Source: Piscinibacter sp047600445 (GTDB lineage: Bacteria; Pseudomonadota; Gammaproteobacteria; Burkholderiales; Burkholderiaceae_C). From it: a stretch of 64,000 bases of DNA. Both the position numbers and the translations under genes were made by a program. Below, one piece after another: positions 55,930 to 64,000 of the stretch. The stretch lies in the NCBI RefSeq assembly GCF_047600445.1, contig NZ_JASGKT010000001.1:248001-312000 (forward strand), read 5' to 3'. Each line of letters starts with the position of its first letter. Position 1 is the stretch's first letter. The notes below the pieces were generated by a model that saw nothing but the letters and a program-made list of their open reading frames with translations, had not been told where the DNA came from and did no database searches.

Positions 55930-57262
55930 GATGGGCCAGCGCCTCGTGCGCCGCGTGCAGCCGCCGCACCAGAACGCGGATGAAACCCTCGTCGAAGCGG
56001 TGCCGGCAGCCCGGGCTGAGCTGCGCCAGCGTCTCGGGCGAGAAGGAGATCGTGGTGGCGGTCTCGGTGACCACCACGTCGGTGCCGTGGCGGCGCAGCT
56101 CGGCGCTGGGCGCGAGGTAGGCCATCTCCCCGACGCTGGTGCCGGCGCCGAGCTGGGCCACGCGCGCGCCGTCGCGAAACACCTCCAGCGCGCCCTTGGC
56201 GATGATGTGGAAGTCGCCGCCGCCCTCCTCGCCGCGCCGGTACAGCGCGTGGCCGAGGTCGAAGCGCTGCCACCGGGCGCGGTGCACCACCTCCCACAGC
56301 TCGACGTCGCCGAAGCTGGCGAAGAAGTCGAGCGAGCGCAGCAGCGTGAAGCGCTCCGAGTCGAGCACGCCCTGCAACTGCCCGCGCGGCACGTGCTGCT
56401 GCGAGATCAGCGCCGCCAGCGCCTGCGCGAACTCGTCCCAGCCGCGGTAGCGGTGGTTCACGTCCTTGTTCAGCGCGCGCTGGATCACCGCGTCCACCGT
56501 GGCCGAGACGCCGTCGCGCAGGCGTGTCAGCGGCGGCGGGCTCTGGTGGTAGATCTGCTGCATCAGCGCCGACTGCACCTGCGCGTCGAACGGCGGGCGC
56601 CCGGCGATCAGGTGGTAGAGCACCGCGCCGAGCGAGTAGATGTCGGCGCGGCTGTCGAGCGCGGCGCCGTCGAGCTGCTCGGGCGACATGTAGGCCAGCG
56701 AGCCGACGCGGTAGACCTGCGTCGCGTCGGACGCCAGGTTGAGCACGCTGCCGAAGTCGCTGACCTTGACGTCGGTGATCGAACCGTTGCTCAGCGTCAC
56801 CAGCAGGTTGGCCGGCTTGACGTCGCGGTGGATCAGGCCCTGCCGGTAGACGTAGCCCAGCGCCATCGCGCACTTGAAGCCCAGCTCGACGATCAGCTCC
56901 AGCGGCAGCAACTGGTCGGCGCGGCAGTAGGGGCGCAGCGTGTTGCCGGCCACGTACTCCATCACCAGGTAGGGCTCGGCCGAGTCGGCCACGGCGTCGA
57001 AGATCTGCACCACGTTGGGGTGCTTCAGGCGCCCGACCAGCGCCGCCTCGGCGGCGAAGAAGCGCTCGAAAAACCGCGCGTCCTGCGTGTCGCCCAGCGC
57101 CGCCGGACGCACGCGCTTGATCGCCACGTCCATGTCCTGGAAGTCGTCGTGGCACAGGAAGACCTCGCTGGTGGCGCCCTCGCCGAGCTTCTTCAGCACG
57201 CGGTACTTGCCGATCAGCAGCGGCAGATCGAGCGAGGTCGGGTCGGGTGTCGGCGAGCTCAT
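55913..57262 (-). CDS. Ser/Thr protein kinase fused to a cyclic-nucleotide-binding-like domain
   Basis: 449 residues from ATG 57262 (an in-frame TTG at 57343 could add 27). The N-terminal eukaryotic-type kinase domain is complete: glycine loop KKLGEGATSEVFLC, Lys in VAIKRV, catalytic loop IHRDVKPANLLV, VSDFGS and MSPEQ. Residues ~320-430 resemble the CRP/PKA-R cNMP-binding domain (IIAKGALEVFRDGARVAQLG, SVGEMAYLAPSAELRR). The phosphate-binding segment is GEMAYL with no Arg immediately after, so real cyclic-nucleotide binding is uncertain. No transmembrane segment. It is single and divergent from argS, with 95 bases between starts. Substrate unknown. Confidence 0.85.
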   Translation of the reverse strand: MSSPTPDPTSLDLPLLIGKYRVLKKLGEGATSEVFLCHDDFQDMDVAIKRVRPAALGDTQDARFFERFFAAEAALVGRLKHPNVVQIFDAVADSAEPYLVMEYVAGNTLRPYCRADQLLPLELIVELGFKCAMALGYVYRQGLIHRDVKPANLLVTLSNGSITDVKVSDFGSVLNLASDATQVYRVGSLAYMSPEQLDGAALDSRADIYSLGAVLYHLIAGRPPFDAQVQSALMQQIYHQSPPPLTRLRDGVSATVDAVIQRALNKDVNHRYRGWDEFAQALAALISQQHVPRGQLQGVLDSERFTLLRSLDFFASFGDVELWEVVHRARWQRFDLGHALYRRGEEGGGDFHIIAKGALEVFRDGARVAQLGAGTSVGEMAYLAPSAELRRHGTDVVVTETATTISFSPETLAQLSPGCRHRFDEGFIRVLVRRLHAAHEALAHPRRIL

Positions 57263-57357
57263 GTCGGGCGAGGCGGGGCTGCTGCATGATTCCACAGGCC
57301 GCGCGCGGCCGCCGCGTGGAACAAGCGAAGGAATCGAGGCCAAATAGAATCCTGCGC

Positions 57358-59070
57358 ATGATCCAAGCCAAACAGGAGCTGCTGGCGGCGCTGGCCGCGG
57401 CGATCGCCGAGGCCGGCCCCGGCGCCGCCGTGGCGGCGGCGTTCGAGTCGCCCAAGCAGGCGGCGCACGGCGACCTGGCCTGCACCGCGGCGCTGCAGCT
57501 CGCCCGGCCGCTGAAGAAGAACCCGCGCGAGGTGGCCCAGGCGCTGGTCGAGGCGCTGAGCCGCCAGGCCGCCGTGCAGCGCTGGGTGGCGGCGCTGGAG
57601 ATCGCCGGCCCCGGCTTCGTCAACTTCCGGCTGCGCGACGCGGCGCGCCAGGCCATCGTCGCCGAGGTGCTGCGCGGCGGCGACGACTTCGGCCGCGCCG
57701 CGCCGAACGGAAAGCCCGTGCTGGTGGAGTTCGTCTCGGCCAACCCGACCGGCCCGCTGCACACCGGCCACGCGCGCCAGGCCTGCCTGGGCGACGCGAT
57801 CTGCAACCTGCTCGACTGGCAGGGCTGGCAGGTGACGCGCGAGTTCTACTACAACGACGCCGGCGTGCAGATCGCCACGCTGGCCGCCTCGGTGCAGGCG
57901 CGCCTGAACGGCCTGAAGCCGGGCGACGCCGGCTGGCCCGAGTCGGCCTACAACGGCGAGTACATCGCCGACGTGGCGGCCGACTTCGCCGCGCGCAAGA
58001 CCGTGCACGCCGACGACCGCGAGTTCACGGCCTCCGGCTTCAGCGACGACCTCGAAGGCATCCGCCAGTTCGCCGTCGCCTACCTGCGCCACGAGCAGGA
58101 CCTGGACCTGCGCGCGCTGGGCGTGCACTTCGACCACTACTTCCTCGAGTCGAGCCTGTACGGCAGCGGGCGCGTGGAAGACGCCGTCGAGCGCCTGGTC
58201 GCCGCCGGCAAGACCTACGAGGAAGGCGGCGCGTTGTGGCTGCGCAGCACCGAATACGGCGACGACAAGGACCGCGTGATGCGCAAGTCCGACGGCAGCT
58301 ACACCTACTTCGTGCCCGACGTCGCCTACCACCTCGCCAAGTTCGAGCGCGGCTTCCCGCGCGCGATCAACATCCAGGGCGGCGACCACCACGGCACCAT
58401 CGCGCGCGTGCGCGCCGGCATCCAGGCCGCCGGCCTGGGCGTGCCGGCCGGCTACCCCGACTACGTGCTGCACAAGATGGTCACGGTGATGAAGGGCGGG
58501 CAGGAGGTGAAGATCTCCAAGCGCGCCGGCAGCTACGTGACGCTGCGCGACCTGATCGAGTGGACCGGCCGCGACGCGGTGCGCTTCTTCATGCTCAGCC
58601 GCAAGGCCGACACCGAGTTCGTCTTCGACGTCGACCTGGCGCTGAAGAAGAACGACGAGAACCCGGTCTTCTACGTGCAGTACGCCCACGCGCGCATCTG
58701 CTCGGTGATCCAGCAGTACGTCGAGAAGGGCGGCGACGCGGGCGCGCTGCACGGCGCCGACTTCGCGCTGCTGACGGCGCCCGCCGAGGCCGCGCTGATG
58801 CTCGAGCTGGCGCGCTTTCCCGAGGTGCTGGCCGGCGCCGCGGCCGACTTCGCGCCGCACGACATCGCCTTCTACCTGCGCGGCGTGGCCGGCGCCTTCC
58901 ACAGTTACTACGCGAACGAGCGCTTCCTCGTCGACGACGCCGCGCTGGCGCGCGCGCGCATCGCGCTGCTGACGGCCACGCGCCAGGTGCTGCGCAACGC
59001 GCTGGCGGTGCTGGGCGTGTCGGCGCCGCAGCGCATGGACCGCGAACAACCCGCTCTGGAGACCGCATGA
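57358..59070 (+). CDS. argS: Arginyl-tRNA synthetase
   Basis: 570 residues, class Ia synthetase. HIGH motif SANPTGPLHTGHARQ, KMSKS equivalent VKISKRAGSYV, N-terminal Add1 domain and C-terminal DALR anticodon-binding domain (LRGVAGAFHSYYANERFLV). The ATG at 57358 is only 7 bases after a TAGAAT box, so if that box is the -10 the message would be almost leaderless; a promoter further upstream is equally possible. It begins the conserved Burkholderiales order argS-SPOR-dsbA, and its stop overlaps the next gene by 4 bases (ATGA). Confidence 0.96.
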   Translation: MIQAKQELLAALAAAIAEAGPGAAVAAAFESPKQAAHGDLACTAALQLARPLKKNPREVAQALVEALSRQAAVQRWVAALEIAGPGFVNFRLRDAARQAIVAEVLRGGDDFGRAAPNGKPVLVEFVSANPTGPLHTGHARQACLGDAICNLLDWQGWQVTREFYYNDAGVQIATLAASVQARLNGLKPGDAGWPESAYNGEYIADVAADFAARKTVHADDREFTASGFSDDLEGIRQFAVAYLRHEQDLDLRALGVHFDHYFLESSLYGSGRVEDAVERLVAAGKTYEEGGALWLRSTEYGDDKDRVMRKSDGSYTYFVPDVAYHLAKFERGFPRAINIQGGDHHGTIARVRAGIQAAGLGVPAGYPDYVLHKMVTVMKGGQEVKISKRAGSYVTLRDLIEWTGRDAVRFFMLSRKADTEFVFDVDLALKKNDENPVFYVQYAHARICSVIQQYVEKGGDAGALHGADFALLTAPAEAALMLELARFPEVLAGAAADFAPHDIAFYLRGVAGAFHSYYANERFLVDDAALARARIALLTATRQVLRNALAVLGVSAPQRMDREQPALETA

Positions 59071-59660
59071 AATCGCAACGCGGCGGATTCGCCCTCGGCC
59101 TGGTGGTGGGCCTGCTGATCGGCCTGGCGCTGTCGCTGGCCGTGGCGCTGTACGTCACCAAGGTGCCGGTGCCCTTCGTCAACAAGGTGCCGCAGCGCAC
59201 CGCCGAGCAGGACGCGGCCGAGCAGGAGCGCAACCGCAACTGGGACCCGAACGCCGGCCTGAGCCAGAAGAACGGCGCGCGGCCGGCCTCGCCCGCCTCG
59301 GCCGCGGCGCTGCCCGCGCCGCCGGTGGTCAGCGCCACGCCCGCCTCGTCGCCGGCGCGCGACCCGGCCGCCATCCTCGCGGCGCGCGAGACCAGCGTCG
59401 TCAAGCCGACGCCGGCGGCCGACCCCTTCAACTACTTCGTGCAGGCCGGCGCCTTCGCCCGGCCCGAGGACGCCGAGCAGCAGCGCGCCCGGCTGGCGAT
59501 GATGGGCTACGAGGCCAAGGTCAGCGAGCGCGAGCAGTCCGGCCGCACCGTCTACCGCGTGCGCGTCGGCCCGTTCATCGTCAAGGACGCGGCCGACGGC
59601 GCCAAGGACAAGCTCGCCGCGGCCGGCGTCGAGTCGGTGCTGGTGCGGGTGCAGAAATAA
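59067..59660 (+). CDS. SPOR-domain cell-division-associated protein (FtsN-like)
   Basis: 197 residues. One N-terminal transmembrane helix (GGFALGLVVGLLIGLALSLAVALYV), a Pro/Ala-rich linker of about 100 residues, then a C-terminal SPOR domain (YFVQAGAFARPEDAEQQRARLAMMGYEAKVSE, RTVYRVRVGPF, in blocks) that binds denuded septal peptidoglycan. Its size, topology and position after argS match the Burkholderiales FtsN/DedD-like proteins. Probably acts at the division septum. The start overlaps argS by ATGA, and dsbA follows 10 bases later. Confidence 0.88.
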   Translation: MKSQRGGFALGLVVGLLIGLALSLAVALYVTKVPVPFVNKVPQRTAEQDAAEQERNRNWDPNAGLSQKNGARPASPASAAALPAPPVVSATPASSPARDPAAILAARETSVVKPTPAADPFNYFVQAGAFARPEDAEQQRARLAMMGYEAKVSEREQSGRTVYRVRVGPFIVKDAADGAKDKLAAAGVESVLVRVQK

Positions 59661-59670
59661 GGAACGACCG

Positions 59671-60318
59671 ATGAAGAAGATGCAACGCCGCGAGTTCTCC
59701 GCCGCGCTGGCCGGCGCCGGCGCCCTGGTGCTGGGCCTGCCGGCCGCCGCGCAGGGCGGTTTCGTCGAGGGCACGCACTACGTGCGCCTGAGCCAGCCCG
59801 TGCCCACCACGGCGGCCGGCAAGGTCGAGGTGCTGGAGTTCTTCATGTACAGCTGCCCGCACTGCAACGCCTTCGAGCCGGCGCTCGAGGCCTGGGCGAA
59901 GAAGCTGCCCGACCACGTGGTGTTCCGGCGCGTGCCGGTGCGCTTCCGCGGCGAGCCCGAGGGCCTGCACCAGCGCATCTTCTACACGCTCGAGGCGATG
60001 GGCCTGGTCGAGGCCATGCACCGCAAGGTCTTCCACGCCTACCACGTCGAGCGCCAGAAGCTCGCCACGCAGGCCGAGGTCGAGGCGCTGGTGACGAAGA
60101 ACGGCGTCGACGCCGCCAAGTTCGTCGAGGTGATGAACTCCTTCGGCGTGCAGGCCAAGGCGCGCCAGGCGCTGACGCTGGCCGAGGCCTACAAGATCGA
60201 CGGCGTGCCGGCGATGGGCGTGCAGGGCCGCTACTACACCTCGGGCGGCCTGGCCGGCAACAACGAGCGCATGCTGGCCGTGGCCGACTACCTGATCGCG
60301 GCCTCGCGCAAGGGCTGA
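59671..60318 (+). CDS. dsbA: Thiol:disulfide interchange protein DsbA
   Basis: 215 residues with a signal peptide (MKKMQRREFSAALAGAGALVLGLPAAAQ; the RR pair is Tat-like but the rest suits Sec). Active site Cys62-Pro-His-Cys65 in FMYSCPHCNAF and cis-Pro in IDGVPAMGV. It oxidises periplasmic substrate thiols and is reoxidised by DsbB. CPHC is the classic strongly oxidising DsbA motif. Last gene of argS-SPOR-dsbA. A perfect GC hairpin follows 15 bases after the stop. Confidence 0.94.
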   Translation: MKKMQRREFSAALAGAGALVLGLPAAAQGGFVEGTHYVRLSQPVPTTAAGKVEVLEFFMYSCPHCNAFEPALEAWAKKLPDHVVFRRVPVRFRGEPEGLHQRIFYTLEAMGLVEAMHRKVFHAYHVERQKLATQAEVEALVTKNGVDAAKFVEVMNSFGVQAKARQALTLAEAYKIDGVPAMGVQGRYYTSGGLAGNNERMLAVADYLIAASRKG

Positions 60319-60332
60319 CGACGTCTCGCCAC

Positions 60333-60358
60333 GCGCGGCGCCGCTGCCGGCGCCGCGC
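60333..60358 (+). terminator. GC hairpin after dsbA
   Basis: GCGCGGCGCC / GGCGCCGCGC, a perfect 10-bp stem with a GCTGCC loop, 15 bases after the stop. There is no U-tract after it, so termination would be weak or rho-assisted. The lptA start lies 46 bases further. Confidence 0.5.
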
Positions 60359-60403
60359 CGGCATGGCTTGTGGCTAGAATGGCATGCAAGTTTCATGCCC
60401 TCG

Positions 60404-61047
60404 ATGAGAATCCTTCCGATCCCCCGCATCCTCCGGCACGCGCTGCTGCTGGCCGCCGCCCTTGCCGCCGCCCCGGCCTTCGCCGAGAAGGCCGACCGCT
60501 TCAAGCCGCTGAACGTCGAGGCCGACCAGCCCGGCCGCATCGACCTGCTCAACCAGCACGTGGTGTTCAACGGCAACGTCGTGGTCACCAAGGGCACGAT
60601 GACCATACGCGCCGGCCGCATCGAGGTGCGCGAGACACCCGACGGCTACCACAGCGCGGTGGCGCTGGGTTCGGCCGACAAGCCGGCCACCTTCCGCCAG
60701 AAGCGCGACGGCGTGGACGAGTGGATCGAGGGCGAAGCCGAGCGGCTCGAATACGACGGCAAGACCGACACCGTGCGCTTCGTCACCAACGCCTCGGTGC
60801 GGCGCCTGCGCGGCAGCACGGTGGCCGACGAGATCGCCGGCAACGTGGTGGCCTACGACAGCATCGCCGAGGTGTTCAGCGTCTCCGGCGGCGCCGCCGC
60901 GACGCCGAGCAACCCGGGCGGCCGCGTGCGCGCGGTGCTGACGCCGCGCGAGGGCTCGGCCGCGGCGGCCGAAGCGGAGGCCGCGGCCTCCGCCGCCGCC
61001 CGGCCCGCGCTGCCGCTCAAGCCGGCCAGCACGCTCGGGGGCGGCCG

Positions 61048-61051
<4 letters not shown>
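60404..61051 (+). CDS. lptA: Lipopolysaccharide transport periplasmic protein LptA
   Basis: 215 residues with a signal peptide of about 27 residues (HALLLAAALAAAPAFA). OstA/LptA domain: HVVFNGNVVVTKGTMTIRAGRIEVRE and RLEYDGKTDTVRFVTNASVRRLRGSTVADEIAGN in blocks, which build the beta-jellyroll bridge carrying LPS across the periplasm. A C-terminal Ala-rich tail is poorly conserved. ATG 60404 or the in-frame ATG 60395 may be used. It overlaps lptB by ATGA. lptC and kdsC, usual upstream neighbours, are absent here. Confidence 0.92.
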
Positions 61052-61830
<779 letters not shown>

Positions 61831-61833
61831 CAT

Positions 61834-61923
61834 GAGCCCCCAAGCTTGTCGCTCCGCGCCTTCGCTACCCCCCGAGGGGGCCGCAGTCTCCCTTGGGGCA
61901 GCCCGGCGGGAGACCGGCCACGC
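61834..61923. repeat. Intergenic palindromic repeat of Burkholderiales type between lptB and rpoN
   Basis: This non-coding stretch carries an outer inverted pair (CCCCCAAG at 61837-61844 and CTTGGGG at 61892-61898) and an inner hairpin CCCCCC-GA-GGGGG at 61868-61880, separated by GCTTGTCGCTCCGCGCC. The same kind of sequence (AGCCCCCA.GCTTG..GC...GGGGGCC...CTTGGGGC.GCCCGGCGG) recurs between genes across Comamonadaceae and related Burkholderiales as I recall it. It ends with the rpoN ribosome site (GGGAG). Only one copy is in this window. Confidence 0.6.
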
Positions 61924-63459
61924 ATGAAGCCGTCCCTGCAGGTCCGCCTCTCCCAGCACCTGGCGCTGACGCCCCAGTTGCAGCAGTCGATCCGGCTGCT
62001 GCAGCTCTCGACGCTCGAACTCCACCAGGAGGTCGAGCAGATGCTGGAGCAGAACCCCTTCCTCGAACCCGACGAGGAGGCCGGCGCGCCCTTCGAGCCG
62101 ATGGCCGAGCGCACCAGCGCGGCCGAGCGCGCCGGCGAACGCGAGAGCGAACGCGCCGCCGAGAGCACGGGCGAGGGCGGCGACGAGACACCCGGCCTGG
62201 ACGGCGCCGAACTCGGCACTACCGAGCGCGACGACTGGGAGAACGGCACCGAGCGCGACGACTTCGACGGCATCGGCGAGCTGCCGGGCAAGGCCGCGGC
62301 GGCGGGCGACGGCGACGAGTTCGACGGCGCCGACCGCGACGCCGCGCTGCCGACCCTGCAGGACCACCTGCGCGAGCAGTTGCGCGGCATGCGCCTGTCG
62401 GACGAGGACGCGGCGGCGGTGCTGGTGCTGATCGACTCGCTCGACGACGACGGCTACCTCGCCGACCCGCTGGAGGAGATCGCCGCGCGCCTCGTCGACG
62501 AGGACGCCGACGACGGCATGCGCGAGGAGATGCTCGACCGCCTGCGCTGCGGCCTGCGCTTCCTGCAGAGCATGGAGCCCACCGGCGTCGGCGCGGCCAA
62601 CCTGTCGGAGTGCCTGATGCTGCAACTGCGCGCGCTGCCGCGCAGCGAGGCGCAGATGGTGGCGATCATCGTCAGCAAGAGCCACCTCGAGCTGCTGGCG
62701 CGGCGCGACCTGAAGAAGCTGATGGCCGCCACCGGCGCCGACGAGGACCTGCTCAAGCAGGCGCAGGCGCTGATCGTCGCCTGCGAACCCAAGCCGGGCC
62801 GGCCGTTCGCGCGCGCCGAGGCCAACATCATCGTGCCCGACGTGATCGTGCAGAAGGCCGGGCGCGGCTGGAAGGTGGTGCTCAACCCCGACGTGATGCC
62901 CCGGCTGCGCATCAACGACCTGTACGCCAACGCGATCCGCCAGCAGGGCCGCGGCGGCGGCGCGAACGGCGCGGGCGCCGGGCTGAACGCGCGGCTGCAG
63001 GAGGCGCGCTGGTTCATGAAGAACATCCTGCAGCGCTTCGACACCATCCAGCGCGTGTCGCAGGCCATCGTCGAGCGCCAGAAGGCCTTCTTCACGCACG
63101 GCGAGATCGCGATGAAGCCGCTGGTGCTGCGCGAGATCGCCGACGAACTGGGCCTGCACGAATCGACCATCTCGCGCGTGACCACCGCCAAGTACATGTC
63201 CACGCCCTTCGGCACCTTCGAGCTGAAGTACTTCTTCGGCTCCTCGCTGAACACCGACGCCGGCGGCAACGCGTCGAGCACGGCGGTGCGCGCGCTGATC
63301 AAGCAGCTCGTCGCGGCGGAAGACGCCAACAAGCCCTTGAGCGACAGCCAGATCTCGCAGATGCTCGAAGAGCAGGGCATCCGCGTGGCGCGACGCACGG
63401 TGGCGAAGTACCGCGAGGCGCTGAAGATCGCGCCGGCCAACCTCAGAAAAGCGATGTAG
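61924..63459 (+). CDS. rpoN: RNA polymerase sigma-54 factor
   Basis: 511 residues. N-terminal activator-interacting region rich in Gln and Leu (MKPSLQVRLSQHLALTPQLQQSIRLLQLSTLELHQEVEQ in blocks), an acidic region about residues 45-145, the core-binding domain, the HTH (DELGLHESTISRVTTAKYM) and the C-terminal RpoN box VARRTVAKYREAL. Directs transcription of nitrogen-, flagellar- and other sigma54-dependent genes. Order lptA-lptB-rpoN is the conserved proteobacterial one, although a repeat lies before it. The usual hpf/ptsN genes downstream are absent here. Confidence 0.97.
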   Translation: MKPSLQVRLSQHLALTPQLQQSIRLLQLSTLELHQEVEQMLEQNPFLEPDEEAGAPFEPMAERTSAAERAGERESERAAESTGEGGDETPGLDGAELGTTERDDWENGTERDDFDGIGELPGKAAAAGDGDEFDGADRDAALPTLQDHLREQLRGMRLSDEDAAAVLVLIDSLDDDGYLADPLEEIAARLVDEDADDGMREEMLDRLRCGLRFLQSMEPTGVGAANLSECLMLQLRALPRSEAQMVAIIVSKSHLELLARRDLKKLMAATGADEDLLKQAQALIVACEPKPGRPFARAEANIIVPDVIVQKAGRGWKVVLNPDVMPRLRINDLYANAIRQQGRGGGANGAGAGLNARLQEARWFMKNILQRFDTIQRVSQAIVERQKAFFTHGEIAMKPLVLREIADELGLHESTISRVTTAKYMSTPFGTFELKYFFGSSLNTDAGGNASSTAVRALIKQLVAAEDANKPLSDSQISQMLEEQGIRVARRTVAKYREALKIAPANLRKAM

Positions 63460-63475
63460 GCCAGGGCTGCGCCGG

Positions 63476-64000
63476 ATGCCCCTGCCCCTGTTCCTGCCCT
63501 GCGCCGCCGGCGTCGAGGACTGGCTCGCCGAGGAAATCGCGCGCGTGCTGCCCGAAGCACGCGTGCAGGCACGCCGCGGCGGCGTCGCGCTGGAAGGCGA
63601 CGAGCGCGAGGTGATGCTGCTCAACCTGGAGAGCCGCCTCGCGCAGCGTGTGCTGGTCGAGGTGGCCGAGGGGCCGTACCGCGACGAGCACGACCTGTAC
63701 GCGCTGGCCGGCACGGTGGACTGGTCGCAGTGGCTGACGCCGCGCCACACGCTGCGCGTCGACACCACGGCGCAGAAGAGCCCGCTGAAGAGCCTGAACT
63801 TCGCCGCGCTGCGCATCAAGGACGCGGTGTGCGACCAGCAGCGCGAGGCCGAAGGCGCGCGCAGCAGCGTCGATACGCGCCGGCCGGATCTGCCGCTGCT
63901 GCTGCACGTCGGGCCCGAGCGCGCGGCGATCTACGTCGACAGCTCGGGCGAGCCCTTGTTCAAGCGCGGCTGGCGCGAGGACAAGGGCGACGCGCCGCTG
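63476..64000 (+). CDS. THUMP-domain class I SAM-dependent RNA methyltransferase, 3' end cut by window
   Basis: The first 175 codons are present, open to the window edge. The N-terminus (LPLFLPCAAGVEDWLAEEI) and the central VDWSQWLTPRHTLRVDTTAQKSPLKSLNFAALRIKDAVCDQQ stretch in blocks are a THUMP RNA-binding domain with the RlmL/YpsC-type N-terminal ferredoxin-like part; it ends LFKRGWREDKGDAPL, just before the methyltransferase domain of YcbY/RlmL-like 23S rRNA methylases. Start ATG 63476, 17 bases after the rpoN stop. Which rRNA guanine it modifies cannot be told from the visible part. Confidence 0.85.
   Translation, partial: MPLPLFLPCAAGVEDWLAEEIARVLPEARVQARRGGVALEGDEREVMLLNLESRLAQRVLVEVAEGPYRDEHDLYALAGTVDWSQWLTPRHTLRVDTTAQKSPLKSLNFAALRIKDAVCDQQREAEGARSSVDTRRPDLPLLLHVGPERAAIYVDSSGEPLFKRGWREDKGDAPL

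Noticed and set aside
57345..57350. TAGAAT as a confident argS promoter
   Set aside because: It is only 7 bases from the start codon and has no good -35; reported only as a remark.

Overview
The window is a very GC-rich stretch of bacterial chromosome (G or C at almost every third codon position). Gene content points to a betaproteobacterium of the Burkholderiales, probably a Rubrivivax/Leptothrix/Ideonella-type lineage. The pointers are an argS-SPOR-dsbA block, lptA-lptB-rpoN, a metX-metW pair, a type 2 pyrF, a DUF4148 protein, a yybP-ykoY (Mn2+) leader before a GDT1-family gene, and short Burkholderiales-type extragenic repeats. This assignment is inference from content only. Coding density is about 95%. 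I see no tRNA, rRNA, CRISPR array, prophage or plasmid functions, and only one insertion sequence (IS110 family).

Layout. 1-8.1 kb: 3' end of priA, a UPF0149 gene, a small exported protein whose 3' end overlaps a strong hairpin terminator on the opposite strand, a DUF3237 gene, and a leftward block with an SsuABC/TauABC-like transporter followed by a PhoX-type phosphatase. 8.1-11.2 kb: three overlapping rightward genes (exported trypsin-like protease, FHA-membrane protein, SDR reductase). 11.0-17.5 kb: the most unusual locus, a 1881-residue protein with two alpha/beta-hydrolase domains, a CHAT caspase-like protease domain and a TPR-like tail, followed 17 bases later by an M15-type peptidase gene that seems to carry a frameshift. 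17.6-26.5 kb: LysR/DUF4148 divergent pair, a COG2509 flavoprotein, and a one-gene lipopeptide assembly line (FAAL-ACP-C-A-PCP, A domain probably glycine) with no thioesterase.

26.5-36 kb: M20 peptidase, monoacylglycerol-lipase-like hydrolase, crotonase, metX-metW with a terminator-like hairpin in the metX leader, class V aminotransferase, a small membrane protein, a degenerate response regulator, a GST and a TrhA/hemolysin III protein. 35.8-42.2 kb: nucleotide metabolism (cdd-pnp-deoC, an opposite-strand GST, deoA, purB, pyrF) ending in a clear terminator. 42.3-46.4 kb: a large hybrid histidine kinase, then a riboswitch-controlled manganese exporter. 46.4-47.5 kb: IS110 element. 47.5-57.3 kb: M14 peptidase, class II amidotransferase, geranylgeranyl-reductase-like flavoprotein, Ogt-type DNA repair, an eRF1-like small protein, malate synthase G with a divergent LysR regulator, a PsiF protein, and a Ser/Thr kinase fused to a cyclic-nucleotide-binding-like domain. 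57.3-64 kb: argS-SPOR-dsbA, lptA-lptB-(repeat)-rpoN and the start of a THUMP-domain RNA methyltransferase.

Most of the window is housekeeping. The two loci most worth following up are the CHAT/hydrolase/M15 pair (11.0-17.5 kb), which has the architecture of a protease-activated effector, and the minimal FAAL-NRPS gene (20.9-26.0 kb), which should build an N-acyl-glycyl thioester with no visible release domain.
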